DNA from: Comamonas sp.
GTDB taxonomy: Bacteria > Pseudomonadota > Gammaproteobacteria > Burkholderiales > Burkholderiaceae_C
Direction: 5' to 3'
Assembly (NCBI RefSeq): GCF_009360615.1
Contig: NZ_SPEY01000069.1
Location: 1 to 45,870 of the forward strand
Length of the DNA: 45,870 nt
Within the stretch, counting starts at the first letter, position 1. Each line of letters begins with the position of its first letter. The position numbers and the translations under genes are program-made. Below the pieces are notes generated by a model. That model saw only the letters and a program-made list of their open reading frames with translations, ran no database searches and was not told the DNA's origin. This document shows positions 25,975 to 35,534 of the stretch, in pieces.

Positions 25975-27147
25975 TCAGCGCAAGCCCGCCACCATGGTGG
26001 TCAGCAGGCCCGCCCCGATCAGGCCCGCCTGCCAGCGCAGAGCCTGACTCCAGGAGGAGACATGGCGCTCCACCAGCTGATACAGGGCATAGCCCGCAGT
26101 CAGTGACAGCACAAAGGCAAACGGAATGCCCACTGCTGCAGCCGTGACCGAGCCATGCCAGAAATGGTTGACCACCGCATTGACCAGCAGGCAGATCGAA
26201 AAGTGGATCAGGAACACCGAATAGGAGATCTCGCCCAGGCGACGCAGCGGAGCCAGACCCTGCCAGCGGGCAATGGCCTCGGTACGCATGCACACGATCA
26301 GCAGCAGCGCGGTCGCACCGGCGAGGAAAATGCGGTCGCGCCATTCATAGGCCAGGGCACCGATGACCAGTGCCGCAATCAGCATGGCCCAGCTCCAGGC
26401 CGTCAGACGATTGTCGGCTGCCACTGCCCAGAAGGCCATCATGCCGACGCCGTAGGCGCCCATGAAATAAATCGCCCAGACATCAAGCTCCGCATCAAGA
26501 TTGAAGCTCAGCAGCGAAGCTGCTGCCCCCAGCACCACCAGCGCCTGCATGCCGCTCACGGCCCAGGGCCACCAGCGCTTCATGGCCGTATCGCCCCAGC
26601 GCTTCAGCGCCCATTGCTGCAGCCAGCGCACACCGGCCAGCAGCAGCACGGTGCCGGCGAACAGCTGAAAATCGATGGACACGTACCAGACGCCAGCCGA
26701 CAGCGACTCTTCGCCCACGATGCCCTGCAACAGCAGCGCATGGGCCATGAGCTGCCATAGATCGGGGTCGGCAGACACGGATTCGTGATCGAACCACGGA
26801 CGAATCGCGGCAGACACCACAATCGTCACCACCAGCGCCACGGTATAAGGCACGACCAGCCGCACGAAGCGCTTGCCGATCTTGGACCAGGGCGAATCGA
26901 ACCGCGCCAGGCCTTGCGGAGCCAGACTGGCGGCCGCCAGAAAGCCGCCGATCACCAGGAAGATCTGCACGGCCATGCGGGCATACTCATAGAGCCAGTC
27001 CAGCAGATCGGGCGCGACGGGGTGGGCCACATCGGACATCGGGCCGTAAAAAGCCAGGTGATGCCAGACGATGGCTGCACAAGCCAGCCCCTTGGTGCAG
27101 TCGATCAGGGCGCTGCGGGAATGAGAGGAAATAGAACTTTGAGCCAT
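25975..27147 (-). CDS. Membrane acyltransferase 3 (OafA/WecH type)
   Basis: Integral membrane protein of 390 residues with about ten hydrophobic segments. The acyltransferase 3 hallmark is at the N-terminus: RSALIDCTKGLACAAIVWHH with the catalytic-type His29/His30 inside the first membrane helix, followed by the conserved FLVIGGFLAA around residues 61-70. A second signature region SAGVWYVSIDFQLF is near 150-163 and ISYSVFLIHFSICL near 305-318. Such enzymes move acyl groups (acetyl, succinyl) onto surface sugars, lipids or small molecules; the acceptor cannot be inferred. No polysaccharide genes are nearby. It is convergent with rnk and transcribed alone. Confidence 0.85.
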   Translation of the reverse strand: MAQSSISSHSRSALIDCTKGLACAAIVWHHLAFYGPMSDVAHPVAPDLLDWLYEYARMAVQIFLVIGGFLAAASLAPQGLARFDSPWSKIGKRFVRLVVPYTVALVVTIVVSAAIRPWFDHESVSADPDLWQLMAHALLLQGIVGEESLSAGVWYVSIDFQLFAGTVLLLAGVRWLQQWALKRWGDTAMKRWWPWAVSGMQALVVLGAAASLLSFNLDAELDVWAIYFMGAYGVGMMAFWAVAADNRLTAWSWAMLIAALVIGALAYEWRDRIFLAGATALLLIVCMRTEAIARWQGLAPLRRLGEISYSVFLIHFSICLLVNAVVNHFWHGSVTAAAVGIPFAFVLSLTAGYALYQLVERHVSSWSQALRWQAGLIGAGLLTTMVAGLR

Positions 27148-27396
27148 CTGATCACGATCGCATGCAGCCCAAGGGGCTGCTCAGCGACAGGGTGAATGTG
27201 CCCGGCAACAGGCAACGTAAAAAATCCGACTTAAAACAGGATGGCGATTTTGCGCTCATTCCCAACAATTTGCTGACAGCATTGCAAGTTTTACGAAACA
27301 TATCTGCGCGAACCGCTCGCGGCCATGCCTGAAAACCGGGGCCATTGCAGTCCGGCTTGATTCCTCAGCCCCACTGAGAACCCCGGCAAAGGCACA

Positions 27397-27981
27397 ATGG
27401 AGGCCATGACGCAAGCCAAACCACTGTCGGAGCTGAGCCGACAATTTGTTTCGCATTTCGGCGAGATGGGCAGCCGCTGGGGCATCAATCGCACCGTGGG
27501 GCAGATCTACGCCCTGCTGTTCATTTCGCCCGAACCGCTGAACGCAGACCAGATTGCCGACACGCTGGAATTCTCGCGCTCCAATGTGAGCATGGGGCTC
27601 AAGGAGCTGCAGGCCTGGCGTCTGGTTCAGCTGCGTCACCAGCCCGGCGACCGGCGCGAATACTTCCAGGCGCCCGAGGATGTCTGGGAAATCTTCAAGC
27701 GGCTGGCCGAGGAACGCCGTCGCCGTGAGATCGAGCCCACGCAGTCCATGCTGCGTGCCGCCATGATGGAAGAAGCCAGCACCGACGAGGAACGCTACGC
27801 CCAGCAGCGCATGCGTGACATGCACGAGCTCATCGACAAGCTGATGAGCTGGTTTGACGATGTGCAGCGTCTGTCCCCCGAGACCGCCATGCAGCTCATG
27901 GGCATGGGTTCCGCCGTGACGCGGCTGCTGGACCTGAAGGACAAGATCACCGGGCGAGGCAAGTCAGGCTCTGAGGCCTGA
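27397..27981 (+). CDS. GbsR/MarR-type transcriptional regulator
   Basis: Winged-helix regulator of 194 residues. The fold is typical of the GbsR branch: SRQFVSHFGEMGSRWGINRTVGQIYALLF, then NADQIADTLEFSRSNVSMGLKELQAWRLV as the DNA-binding helices (about 50-80), wing DRREYF, and a long C-terminal helical region rich in Arg/Glu for dimerisation. The ATG at 27397 has AAAGG 4 bases upstream; a second ATG at 27406 is possible. The acyltransferase gene is divergent across 249 bases, so it is a possible target, but GbsR relatives usually control osmoprotectant or efflux genes and none is here. It converges with the gluconate regulator at a 10-base gap. Confidence 0.85.
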   Translation: MEAMTQAKPLSELSRQFVSHFGEMGSRWGINRTVGQIYALLFISPEPLNADQIADTLEFSRSNVSMGLKELQAWRLVQLRHQPGDRREYFQAPEDVWEIFKRLAEERRRREIEPTQSMLRAAMMEEASTDEERYAQQRMRDMHELIDKLMSWFDDVQRLSPETAMQLMGMGSAVTRLLDLKDKITGRGKSGSEA

Positions 27982-27991
27982 CGCCAACGAC

Positions 27992-29065
27992 TCAGGTGCT
28001 GGCCCTGGGCACCAGCCTGAAGCCCAGATCCACACTGGCCTGCCTGACGCTCTCGCCAGCGAGCAGTTGCAGCAGCATGCCTGCTGCTGTGCTGCCCACT
28101 TCATCCCTGGGCGTATGGATGGTGGTCAGCGGCGGCACCATCTGATCACTGCCTGGAAGGTCGTTGAACCCGGCGATCGCCACCTGCTGGGGCACTTTGA
28201 CTCCCATGCGGTTGGCTTCCAGCAACGCGCCTTGTGCAATGTCGTCATTGCAGAAAAAGATGGCATCGACCGTGGTCTTGGCCTTGAGGAGCGTCTCGAA
28301 CTGCCTTGCCCCCAGCGCCAGCGAAGAGCGTTCGGGGTTGAGAATTTCCAGGCTCGGATCGTACAGGCCTGCCTGCTGGAGCACCTGGCGGTAGCCCTGC
28401 AGGCGTTGCATGACACGCGCATCCAGCTGGGCTCCGCAAAAAGCGATGCGTCTGTATCCCCTGTCCAGAAGATGCCGGGTCATTTCAGCCCCTGCGGCGA
28501 TCTGGGAGAAACCCACGCTGTAGCAATCGGGTCCCACGCCGGGTTCGCGCAGCTCCATGAGGTGTACGCGTGGAACGGGATTGGCGGCCAGCAGTTTCAG
28601 GGCCTCTTCGCTATGGTCGAAGCCGGTCAGCAGCAGACCCGCGGGCCGCATGGGCAGATAGGCCCGCAACAATTGCTCTTCCTCTGCGGAGTCGTAGTGG
28701 GTCACGCCGATCAGCATGTGGTAGCCGTGGGCAAACAATACCTTGTGCACCGCTTCCAGGACCTCCACGAACAAGGTGTTGGAGAGCATGGGCACCAGCA
28801 CCAGCACCTGGGTACTTTTTTGCGAGGCCAGCGCGCGGGCCGCCAGATCGGGCACATAGCCCAGGGAAGTCGCGACCTCGCGCACCTTCTCGACCAGGGC
28901 CGGAGCCACCCTGCGCTCTCCGCGCAAAGCCCTGGAGACGGTCATCGGACTCACGCCCGCAGCCTGGGCCACATCGCTGAGCGTGACACGCCCGCTGGCA
29001 CGAGATCGCCTCGACGAAGCGCTGTCTGCCGGTGTTTCACGCGGGGTACGGGTCTCGGGAGGCAA
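27992..29065 (-). CDS. LacI-family repressor of gluconate utilisation (GntR-like)
   Basis: LacI/GalR regulator of 357 residues. It starts with TTG at 29065, supported by AGGAGA 6 bases upstream. An Arg/Ser/Pro-rich lead of about 26 residues precedes the helix-turn-helix [21 protein letters not shown] (27-47). The sugar-binding domain follows from about residue 85 ([21 protein letters not shown]) through [15 protein letters not shown] and [12 protein letters not shown]. The match to gluconate repressors is strongest, and the gene is divergent to gntK. Two identical 12-base palindromes lie in the 182-base shared region and are the expected operators, one near each promoter. Gluconate or 6-phosphogluconate is the likely inducer; that is inferred. 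Confidence 0.88.
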   Translation of the reverse strand: MPPETRTPRETPADSASSRRSRASGRVTLSDVAQAAGVSPMTVSRALRGERRVAPALVEKVREVATSLGYVPDLAARALASQKSTQVLVLVPMLSNTLFVEVLEAVHKVLFAHGYHMLIGVTHYDSAEEEQLLRAYLPMRPAGLLLTGFDHSEEALKLLAANPVPRVHLMELREPGVGPDCYSVGFSQIAAGAEMTRHLLDRGYRRIAFCGAQLDARVMQRLQGYRQVLQQAGLYDPSLEILNPERSSLALGARQFETLLKAKTTVDAIFFCNDDIAQGALLEANRMGVKVPQQVAIAGFNDLPGSDQMVPPLTTIHTPRDEVGSTAAGMLLQLLAGESVRQASVDLGFRLVPRAST

Positions 29066-29104
29066 GGGAATCTCCTAGTCAGATGCCTGAGGTTTTTTGA
29101 GTAT

Positions 29105-29116
29105 GATAGCGCTATC
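29105..29116. promoter_or_regulatory. Candidate gluconate repressor operator 1
   Basis: Perfect palindrome GATAGCGCTATC, 39 bases upstream of the LacI-family gene start, in position for autoregulation. The same 12 bases recur at 29231-29242. Confidence 0.75.
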
Positions 29117-29229
29117 CAGACTTGAAATGAAGTCTGCAGAAGCAGCTTGATGGACGCACTGACTTGTCTTTGACCGAGGTCTGAAGCCAAACGCAGAAAG
29201 CCCCAGGCTGCTCATTTTTTAACCACTTC

Positions 29230-29243
29230 GGATAGCGCTATCC
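29230..29243. promoter_or_regulatory. Candidate gluconate repressor operator 2
   Basis: Perfect 14-base palindrome GGATAGCGCTATCC ending 4 bases before the first gntK ATG. Its core is identical to operator 1, with 125 bases between them, so one dimeric pair could loop. Because it occupies the ribosome-site position for the ATG at 29248, the transcript may start very near that codon or translation may begin at 29281. Confidence 0.75.
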
Positions 29244-29247
29244 AAAA

Positions 29248-29784
29248 ATGATTCAAAGCAAGATCCAGCCTCCGGGCACCATGACGGCACTCGTCGTCAT
29301 GGGTGTTTCCGGCTGCGGAAAATCGAGCGCAGGAGAGGCCATCGCCCGACAACTGGGGTGGACCCTGGTGGAAGGAGACAGCTACCACTCGCCCCAGAGC
29401 GTGGCCAAGATGCAGGCCGGCATCGCCCTGACGGATGCCGACCGTGAAGGCTGGCTGGAGCGGCTGGCGCAGCGGCTGGCACAGGCAGACGCCGAGCACG
29501 GCCTGGTGCTGACCTGCTCGGCGCTCAAGCGCAAGTACCGCGACCGGTTGCGCAGCGCCCAGCAACTGGGCTTTGTGTTTCTCGATCTCGATTACGCCAC
29601 GGCCCTGGAGCGCGTCCAGACCCGCCCCGGGCATTTCTTCTCGCCCGACCTGGTGGCCAATCAGTTCACGACGCTGGAAGACCCGCGTCAGGAGCCTGAT
29701 GTGCTGACCGTCAGCGCCACCATGAACCTCGACGATATCGCGCTCGCGGCCCGGCAATGGGCAAGGCGCGAATCCCAAGCATAA
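29248..29784 (+). CDS. gntK: Gluconokinase
   Basis: Kinase of 178 residues converting D-gluconate and ATP to 6-phosphogluconate. P-loop GVSGCGKSS is at 19-27; LVEGDSYHSPQSVAKMQAGIALTDADREGWL matches the substrate-binding segment of GntK; LTCSALKRKYRD near 90-101 and RPGHFFSPDLVANQFTTLEDP near 127-147 are diagnostic for the family. Either ATG 29248 or ATG 29281 (MTALVVMG) could be used; neither has a clear ribosome site, and the operator palindrome sits right before the first. It is the first gene of gntK-TRAP-edd-eda and divergent from its likely repressor. Confidence 0.92.
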   Translation: MIQSKIQPPGTMTALVVMGVSGCGKSSAGEAIARQLGWTLVEGDSYHSPQSVAKMQAGIALTDADREGWLERLAQRLAQADAEHGLVLTCSALKRKYRDRLRSAQQLGFVFLDLDYATALERVQTRPGHFFSPDLVANQFTTLEDPRQEPDVLTVSATMNLDDIALAARQWARRESQA

Positions 29785-29803
29785 AAACAGCAGGAGACAG
29801 CCA

Positions 29804-30310
29804 ATGTCTGAAGATCGCAAAGAGGCACAGGGCCGCAAGCCATGGCTCAAGCGCCTGGCCGAAGGCCTGATGGTGCTGGCCCTGGCCGGCATGGTGATTG
29901 CCGTTTTCGTCAACGTGGTGCTGCGCTACGTTTTCCACACCAGCATCGTCTCCTATGAGGAGATCTCGCGCCTGCTGTTTGTGTGGCTGGTGGCCATCGG
30001 CGCCATCGTGGCTGCTTTTGAAGGCGCCCACCTGGGCTTCGACATGGTGACATCGCGGGTCGGCCCGGCCACCCGCAAAGTCCTGTTCTGGGTCTCGCAG
30101 CTGCTGATCGGCACCTGCATGGCCTTGCTGCTGTGGGGCTCCTGGGAGCAGGTCGTTGCCGGCTGGAGCAGCTACAGCACCGTGCTGGGCTATCCCCTGG
30201 CCCTGGGCGCAGCGGCGACGCTGGTGCTGGCCATAGGCATGTTGCTGGTGGTGGTGCGCGACATGTTGCGCGGCACCCCGACCGAGACTTCTGAAACCAG
30301 CGTGGAGTAA
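29804..30310 (+). CDS. TRAP transporter small permease (DctQ)
   Basis: Inner-membrane protein of 168 residues with four hydrophobic segments (about 21-44, 55-75, 90-112, 130-152). It has the DctQ hallmark FVNVVLRYVF...SYEEISRLLFVWLVAIGA around residues 35-66. It partners the large permease encoded 6 bases downstream and the binding protein after that. TRAP systems import organic anions with Na+. The surrounding gntK, edd and eda genes make gluconate the most probable substrate. This substrate call rests on context only. Confidence 0.9.
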   Translation: MSEDRKEAQGRKPWLKRLAEGLMVLALAGMVIAVFVNVVLRYVFHTSIVSYEEISRLLFVWLVAIGAIVAAFEGAHLGFDMVTSRVGPATRKVLFWVSQLLIGTCMALLLWGSWEQVVAGWSSYSTVLGYPLALGAAATLVLAIGMLLVVVRDMLRGTPTETSETSVE

Positions 30311-30316
30311 GGCGCC

Positions 30317-31597
30317 ATGATCGTCACCCTGATTTTTCTCGCCGTGCTGATCGGCGGCATGGTGATCGGCATGCCGATTGCCCATGCACTGATACTCACC
30401 GGCGTCGCCCTGATGTGGCACCTGGACTTTTTCGACACCCAGCTGCTCGCCCAGAATCTGCAGGCCGGGTTCGACAATTTCCCGCTGCTGGCCGTGCCCT
30501 TCTTCATCCTCGCGGGTGAGCTGATGAATGCCGGCGGCCTGTCGCGCCGCATCATCGATCTGGCCCGCGCCTTTGTCGGCCATATTCCGGGCGGCCTGGG
30601 TTATGTGGCCATCGGTGCAGCCGTGCTGCTGGCCTCGATGAGCGGATCGGCCATTGCCGACACTGCCGCGCTGGCCACCATCCTGCTGCCGATGATGCGC
30701 GACCAGAAGTATCCCGACAGCTACAGCGCCGGCCTGCTGGCTTCGGGCGGCATCATCGCCCCCATCATTCCGCCGTCGATGCCGTTCGTGATCTACGGCG
30801 TCACCACCAACACCTCCATCAGCAAGCTGTTTCTTTCGGGCGTCGTTCCCGGCCTGTTCATGGGCGGCTTCCTGATTGCCGCCTGGTGGTTCATCGCACG
30901 CAAATACCAGCTGACCTCGGGTGAGCGCGTGAGCTGGGGCCTGCGCCTGAAGGCACTGGCCAAGAGTTTCTGGGCCATGATGATGCCGGTCATCATTCTG
31001 GGCGGCCTCAAGGGCGGCGTGTTCACGCCGACCGAAGCTGCCGTGGTGGCTGCGGTCTACGCACTGTTTGTCTCGATGGTGGTCTACAGGGAGATGAGCT
31101 GGAGCCGGCTCTACGAAGTCTTCCTGGGCGCCTCCAAGACCACCGCGGTGGTGATGTTCCTCTGCGGCGCAGCCACCGTGACCGCCTACATGATCACGCT
31201 CGCCGACCTGCCCAATATGCTGGCCGACAGCTTCTCCGGCCTGCTGGACCAGCCCTTGCTCTTCATGGCCGTGATGATGCTCTTCCTGCTCGTGGTCGGC
31301 ACCGCCATGGACCTGACGCCCACCATCCTGATCTTCGGCCCGGTCTGTGCGCCGCTGGCCGTCAAGGCCGGCATCGACCCCGTGTACTTCGGCTTCATGT
31401 TCATTTATGTGGGCTGTATCGGCCTCATCACCCCTCCGGTGGGCACGGTGCAGAACGTGGTGGCCGGCGTGGGCAGGCTGCGCATGGAAACCGTGATCAA
31501 GGGCACCAATCCCTTCCTGATGGTCTATGTGCTGCTGGCCATCCTGTTCGTGCTCTTCCCGCAACTGGTCACCGCGCCGCTGAAGTGGATGCATTGA
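30317..31597 (+). CDS. TRAP transporter large permease (DctM)
   Basis: Integral membrane protein of 426 residues with roughly twelve hydrophobic segments. DctM landmarks are present: GMPIAHALILTGVALM near 16-31, FPLLAVPFFILAGELMNAGGLS near 54-75, SMSGSAIADTAAL near 105-117, GGIIAPIIPPSMPFVIYG near 149-166 and FTPTEAAVVAAVYAL near 235-249. It carries the transported anion through the membrane with Na+ coupling. It is tightly packed after the DctQ gene. Probable substrate is gluconate from the operon context. Confidence 0.93.
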   Translation: MIVTLIFLAVLIGGMVIGMPIAHALILTGVALMWHLDFFDTQLLAQNLQAGFDNFPLLAVPFFILAGELMNAGGLSRRIIDLARAFVGHIPGGLGYVAIGAAVLLASMSGSAIADTAALATILLPMMRDQKYPDSYSAGLLASGGIIAPIIPPSMPFVIYGVTTNTSISKLFLSGVVPGLFMGGFLIAAWWFIARKYQLTSGERVSWGLRLKALAKSFWAMMMPVIILGGLKGGVFTPTEAAVVAAVYALFVSMVVYREMSWSRLYEVFLGASKTTAVVMFLCGAATVTAYMITLADLPNMLADSFSGLLDQPLLFMAVMMLFLLVVGTAMDLTPTILIFGPVCAPLAVKAGIDPVYFGFMFIYVGCIGLITPPVGTVQNVVAGVGRLRMETVIKGTNPFLMVYVLLAILFVLFPQLVTAPLKWMH

Positions 31598-31721
31598 AGG
31601 GCCGACCATGACGATCTCGGAAACTCTCACATCAACCGCTGTCAGCGCCCGCGACATGCGCGCTGCAGGCCAAATTCACTTCAACCAAAGGGCCCAGGCC
31701 CAATCAAGCAAGGAGACGGGT

Positions 31722-32729
31722 ATGCGTATCAAATTTGCAGTCGCAGGGATTACGGCCATGTTGCTGGCCGCCGGCGCCGTTCAGGCGCAGGACTTCAAAC
31801 CCCGCCTGGTGCGGTTCGGCTACGGCCTGGTGGAAGACTCCAACCAGGGCCGTGCGGTGCGCATGTTCGCCAAGGAGGTGGAGAAGGCCAGCGGCGGCAA
31901 GATGAAGGTGCGCGCCATCGGCAACGCTTCCCTGGGCTCGGACACGCAGATGCAGCAGGCACTGATCGGTGGAGCCCAGGAAATGATGGTCGGCTCGACC
32001 GCCACGCTGGTGGGTCTGTCCCCCGAAATGGCGATCTGGGACACCCCTTTCCTGTTTGCCAACACCAAGGAGGCCGATGCCGTGCTGGACGGCCCCGTGG
32101 GAGAGAAGGTCAAGGCCACTCTGGAGCCCAAGGGCATGGTGGGCCTGGTCTATTGGGAAAACGGCTTTCGCAATCTGACCAACAACAAGCGCCCCATCAC
32201 CAAGCTGGAAGACCTGCAGGACGTGAAGCTGCGCGTGATGCAGAACAATGTCTTCCTGGACAGCTTCAAGACCCTGGGTGCGAATGCCGTTCCCCTGCCC
32301 TTCTCCGAGCTGTTCACGGCCCTGGAAACCAAGGCCGTGGATGGTCAGGAAAACCCCTTCAACACGGTGCTGTCGAGCAAGTTCTATGAAGTGCAGAAGT
32401 ACCTGACGGTCTCCAACCATGTCTACAGCCCCTGGATCGTGACGGTCAGCAAGAAGTGGTGGGACACGCTGAGTCCTGCCGAGAAGAAGGTGCTGCAGGA
32501 CGCTGCGATCAAGAGCCGTGAATTCGAGCGCAAGGACACGCGCGAAGAGGCCGCCAAGGCGCTGGCCGAGATCAAGGCCAAGGGCATGCAGGTCAACGAA
32601 CTGCCAGCCGCCGAAGCGGGCCGCATGCGCGACAAGCTCGGCGCTGTCAATGCCGGTATTGCCAAGTCCGTGGGCCAAGGCACCTGGGACTCTGTCCAGA
32701 GCGCAGTCAAGCAAGCCCGCGCCAAATAA
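31722..32729 (+). CDS. TRAP transporter periplasmic binding protein (DctP)
   Basis: Binding protein of 335 residues. The ATG at 31722 has AAGGAG 7 bases upstream; the longer frame from 31608 lacks a signal-peptide start. The signal MRIKFAVAGITAMLLAAGAVQA is followed by mature QDFKPRLVRFGYGL. DctP family features: FAKEVEKASGGKMKVR, WENGFRNLTNNKRPI near 150-165, and the LKLRVMQNN-type segment (VKLRVMQNNVF) that carries the conserved carboxylate-binding Arg. PFSELFTALETKAVDGQENP follows near 198-217. It would capture a sugar acid, most likely gluconate, for the DctQM permease. It lies between the permease and edd, separated from DctM by 124 bases. Confidence 0.92.
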   Translation: MRIKFAVAGITAMLLAAGAVQAQDFKPRLVRFGYGLVEDSNQGRAVRMFAKEVEKASGGKMKVRAIGNASLGSDTQMQQALIGGAQEMMVGSTATLVGLSPEMAIWDTPFLFANTKEADAVLDGPVGEKVKATLEPKGMVGLVYWENGFRNLTNNKRPITKLEDLQDVKLRVMQNNVFLDSFKTLGANAVPLPFSELFTALETKAVDGQENPFNTVLSSKFYEVQKYLTVSNHVYSPWIVTVSKKWWDTLSPAEKKVLQDAAIKSREFERKDTREEAAKALAEIKAKGMQVNELPAAEAGRMRDKLGAVNAGIAKSVGQGTWDSVQSAVKQARAK

Positions 32730-32826
32730 GCCCTAACCACGCAGCCATGCCCCGGGCATGGCTGCACCCCATTCAAGAAGATGCCTGCGTTCGCCGCACA
32801 GGCATTGCTGCCCAAGGACTTTCATC

Positions 32827-34674
32827 ATGGCACTTCACCCCGTTCTGGACCAGGTGACGCAGCGCATCCGGGAGCGCAGCCGCGCCAGCCGCTCCGACTA
32901 TCTGGCACAGGTCGATGCCATGGCCGCGCGCCCGCCGCAGGTACGCACCATGGGCTGCGCCAATGTGGCCCATGCCTTTGCAGCCCTTCCGGGCACGGAC
33001 AAGATTCGCATCATCGAGGAAAAAGGGCCGAATGTCGGAATCGTCACGGCTTACAACGATGTGCTCTCCGCCCATGCGCCGTTTGCGCACTACCCCGATA
33101 TTCTGAAGGACGAGGCCCGGCGCAACGGAGCCACGGCCCAGGTGGCCGGCGGCGTGCCCGCCATGTGCGACGGCGTGACCCAGGGCATGCCGGGCATGGA
33201 GCTGAGTCTGTTCAGTCGCGACGCGATTGCCATGTCCGCCGCCGTGGCGCTTACGCATGACACTTTCGATGCGGCCCTGATGCTGGGCGTCTGCGACAAG
33301 ATCGTGCCCGGACTGCTGATCGGAGCCCTGCATTTCGGCCATCTGCCCATGGTGTTCGTGCCTGCCGGCCCCATGACTTCGGGCCTGTCCAACAGCGACA
33401 AGGCCAAGGTGCGCGAGCAGGCGGCGCAGGGTCTGGTCGGCCGGCAGGAGCTGCTGGCGGCAGAAAATGCCGCCTACCACGACCAGGGCACCTGCACCTT
33501 CTATGGCACGGCCAACAGCAATCAGATGCTGCTGGAAGCCATGGGTCTGCATGTCCCCGGAACGGCCTTCATCAACCCCGCCGATGCAGAGCGCGAACTG
33601 CTGACACGAGAAGCCATGCGCACCGTGCTGTCCATCACCCGGGGCCGGCGCTTTGCCCCCATCGGGCATGTCGTGGACGAGCGCTGCATCGTCAATGCCA
33701 TGGTGGCCCTTCTGGCCACCGGCGGCTCCACCAACCACCTGATCCACTGGGTCGCGGTGGCCCGAGCAGCCGGCATCGTCATCGACTGGAATGATTTCGA
33801 GCAATTGTCGGCAGTGGTGCCCCTGCTGGCCCGCGTCTACCCCAACGGCAGTGCGGACGTGAATCAGTTCCAGGCCGCAGGCGGTCCCGGCTACGTGATC
33901 GCCCAGCTGCTGCGGGCCGGGCTCATGCATGGCGATGTGCTCACGGTGAGGCCCGAGGGGCTGGCCGCCTTCGGGCGCATCCCCCATGTCGAGAACCGTC
34001 AGTTGCAGTGGCGGGATGCCGACACGTCCGGCGACGAGACCGTGCTGCGCCCTGCCAGCCGCCCCTTCAGTCCCACCGGCGGCTTGAGGCTGCTCCAAGG
34101 CAACCTCGGCCGCAGCGTCATCAAGATCAGCGCCGTACCGGAAGATCGCCATGCACTGCGCGCGCCCGCATGGGTCTTTGATTCGCAGGACGAACTCCAG
34201 GCAGCCTTCAAGTCCGGCGCGCTGGAACAGGCCTGCCAGACCAACGGCTTCCACGGCATCGTCTGCGTGGTGCGCTGGCAGGGCCCCCAGGCCAATGGCA
34301 TGCCCGAGCTGCACAAGCTGACCCCTCCGCTGGCCGTTCTGCAAGGCAAGGGCTATCTCGTGGCCCTGGTCACCGACGGCCGCATGAGCGGCGCATCGGG
34401 CAAGGTTCCGGCCGCCATCCATGTCAGCCCCGAAGCGCTGGCCGGTGGCCCGCTGGCCAAGGTGCGAAGCGGCGACATCATCGTGCTCGATGCCCCCGCC
34501 GGTCTGCTGCAGGCCGAGCTGACCGATGCCGAATGGGAAGCCAGACCGCTGGCCACCATGCCGACCGAGCTGCAGCAAGCCAATCACCGCGGCCTGGGTC
34601 GTGAACTGTTTGCCGGATTCCGGCGCAATGCGCTGAGCGCAGAAGAAGGAGCTTGCACATGGCTGCTCAAATGA
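32827..34674 (+). CDS. edd: 6-phosphogluconate dehydratase (Entner-Doudoroff)
   Basis: Cytoplasmic [4Fe-4S] enzyme of 615 residues, IlvD/Edd family, that turns 6-phosphogluconate into 2-keto-3-deoxy-6-phosphogluconate. The ATG at 32827 has AAGGA 9 bases upstream. [17 protein letters not shown] near 69-85, [18 protein letters not shown] (Cys114) and [12 protein letters not shown] (Cys156) hold the expected cluster cysteines; [11 protein letters not shown] near 300-310 and [19 protein letters not shown] near 515-535 are further signatures. It follows the TRAP binding protein and overlaps eda. Together with gntK and eda it completes the route from gluconate to pyruvate and glyceraldehyde-3-phosphate. 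Confidence 0.94.
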   Translation: MALHPVLDQVTQRIRERSRASRSDYLAQVDAMAARPPQVRTMGCANVAHAFAALPGTDKIRIIEEKGPNVGIVTAYNDVLSAHAPFAHYPDILKDEARRNGATAQVAGGVPAMCDGVTQGMPGMELSLFSRDAIAMSAAVALTHDTFDAALMLGVCDKIVPGLLIGALHFGHLPMVFVPAGPMTSGLSNSDKAKVREQAAQGLVGRQELLAAENAAYHDQGTCTFYGTANSNQMLLEAMGLHVPGTAFINPADAERELLTREAMRTVLSITRGRRFAPIGHVVDERCIVNAMVALLATGGSTNHLIHWVAVARAAGIVIDWNDFEQLSAVVPLLARVYPNGSADVNQFQAAGGPGYVIAQLLRAGLMHGDVLTVRPEGLAAFGRIPHVENRQLQWRDADTSGDETVLRPASRPFSPTGGLRLLQGNLGRSVIKISAVPEDRHALRAPAWVFDSQDELQAAFKSGALEQACQTNGFHGIVCVVRWQGPQANGMPELHKLTPPLAVLQGKGYLVALVTDGRMSGASGKVPAAIHVSPEALAGGPLAKVRSGDIIVLDAPAGLLQAELTDAEWEARPLATMPTELQQANHRGLGRELFAGFRRNALSAEEGACTWLLK

Positions 34675-35306
34675 CCGCCCTGTCCATCATGCAGGATGCA
34701 CCGGTGATTCCGGTCATCGTGCTGCACCGCACGGAACATGCTGTGCCCATGGCCAGGGCGCTGCTGGCCGGCGGGATCCGGGTTCTGGAAGTCACGCTGC
34801 GCACGCCTCAGGGCCTGGCCTGCATCGAAGCCATCGCCAAACAGCTGCCCGAGGCCATCGTCGGTGCGGGCACCGTGCGCAATGCGGCCGATGCTGCGGC
34901 GGCCACCCGGGCCGGCGCAAGGTTTGCCGTCAGCCCCGGCTACACCAGCAAGCTGGGCCAGGCCTGCCGCGATCTGGACCTGCCGCTGCTGCCCGGCGTC
35001 GCAACCAGCAGCGAAATCATGATGGCTCAGGAAGACGGTTTTACCGAGCTCAAGTTTTTCCCCGCCGTGCAGTCGGGCGGTATCCAGATGCTGAAGGCCT
35101 GGCAAGGGCCGTTCGCAGAGCTGCGCTTCTGCCCCACGGGCGGCATCTCGCCCGCCAATGCGGCGGAGTTTCTGGCGTTGTCCAATGTGGTCTGCGTGGG
35201 CGGCTCCTGGCTGGTCCCGGCCAGCGCCCTGGAGGCCGGCAACTGGTCGCTCATCACCGAGCTGGCCCAGGCCACGCAGGCGTTGAGAAGCTCCCGCACG
35301 GCCTGA
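34659..35306 (+). CDS. eda: 2-keto-3-deoxy-6-phosphogluconate aldolase
   Basis: Class I aldolase of 215 residues splitting KDPG into pyruvate and glyceraldehyde-3-phosphate. It has the TIM-barrel signatures LEVTLRTP with Glu44, VGAGTVRN near 68-75, SPGYTSK near 92-98, [11 protein letters not shown] near 110-120 and the Schiff-base Lys132 in ELKFFPA, then FCPTGGIS. The start is either ATG 34659 (AAGGAG 7 bases upstream, preferred, 16-base overlap with edd) or ATG 34671 (4-base ATGA overlap). Both imply translational coupling to edd. It ends the gluconate operon, followed by a terminator. Confidence 0.93.
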   Translation: MAAQMTALSIMQDAPVIPVIVLHRTEHAVPMARALLAGGIRVLEVTLRTPQGLACIEAIAKQLPEAIVGAGTVRNAADAAAATRAGARFAVSPGYTSKLGQACRDLDLPLLPGVATSSEIMMAQEDGFTELKFFPAVQSGGIQMLKAWQGPFAELRFCPTGGISPANAAEFLALSNVVCVGGSWLVPASALEAGNWSLITELAQATQALRSSRTA

Positions 35307-35330
35307 CCAGAACAAGGCCTGATCCATGAA

Positions 35331-35364
35331 AAAGCCCGGTCAGCGCAAGCCGACCGGGCTTTTC
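35331..35364. terminator. Bidirectional terminator between eda and cydX
   Basis: Perfect 10-base stem AAGCCCGGTC (35332-35341) / GACCGGGCTT (35352-35361) with a 10-base loop, flanked by A-run and TTTTCC. It lies between the convergent eda (ends 35306) and cydX (ends 35379) genes. Confidence 0.9.
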
Positions 35365-35378
35365 CACATCTTGGCGGC

Positions 35379-35519
35379 TCAGGCGTCCGGCAGCGACTTG
35401 GTCCTGGCCAGCAGCCTGCGACGTGTCGCCTCGTCATCCATCAGCTCGAACCACATCGCATTGAGCACGGCAAAGGCGGCTGCCAGCGGCAGTCCCAGCA
35501 ACCAGGCGAAATACCACAT
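35379..35519 (-). CDS. cydX: Cytochrome bd oxidase small subunit CydX
   Basis: Single-pass membrane peptide of 46 residues starting MWYFAWLLGLPLA at 35519, with AAAGGAA 5 bases upstream. The sequence follows the CydX/YbgT family: WYFAWLLG at the start, one hydrophobic helix, then NAMWFELMDDE. The extended C-terminus (RRRLLARTKSLPDA) is longer than the 37-residue Escherichia coli CydX. CydX stabilises the haem d/b595 site in the CydAB complex. It lies 88 bases after cydB, beyond two strong tandem hairpins. Confidence 0.92.
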   Translation of the reverse strand: MWYFAWLLGLPLAAAFAVLNAMWFELMDDEATRRRLLARTKSLPDA

Positions 35520-35534
35520 AAGTTTCCTTTCATT

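Noticed and set aside
25975..27981. Acyltransferase plus GbsR gene as a surface-modification island
   Set aside because: No glycan genes or mobility signs are nearby, and these two genes only share a divergent promoter region.
29190..29220. Possible attenuator (AGCC/GGCT stem and six T) before gntK
   Set aside because: The stem has only four pairs and the T-run is displaced by several bases; it is too weak to call.
29711..31657. 648-codon minus-strand frame opposite the TRAP genes
   Set aside because: The composition is dominated by His, Gln, Asp and Gly, with no domain. It overlaps DctQ and DctM, whose membrane helices are unmistakable.
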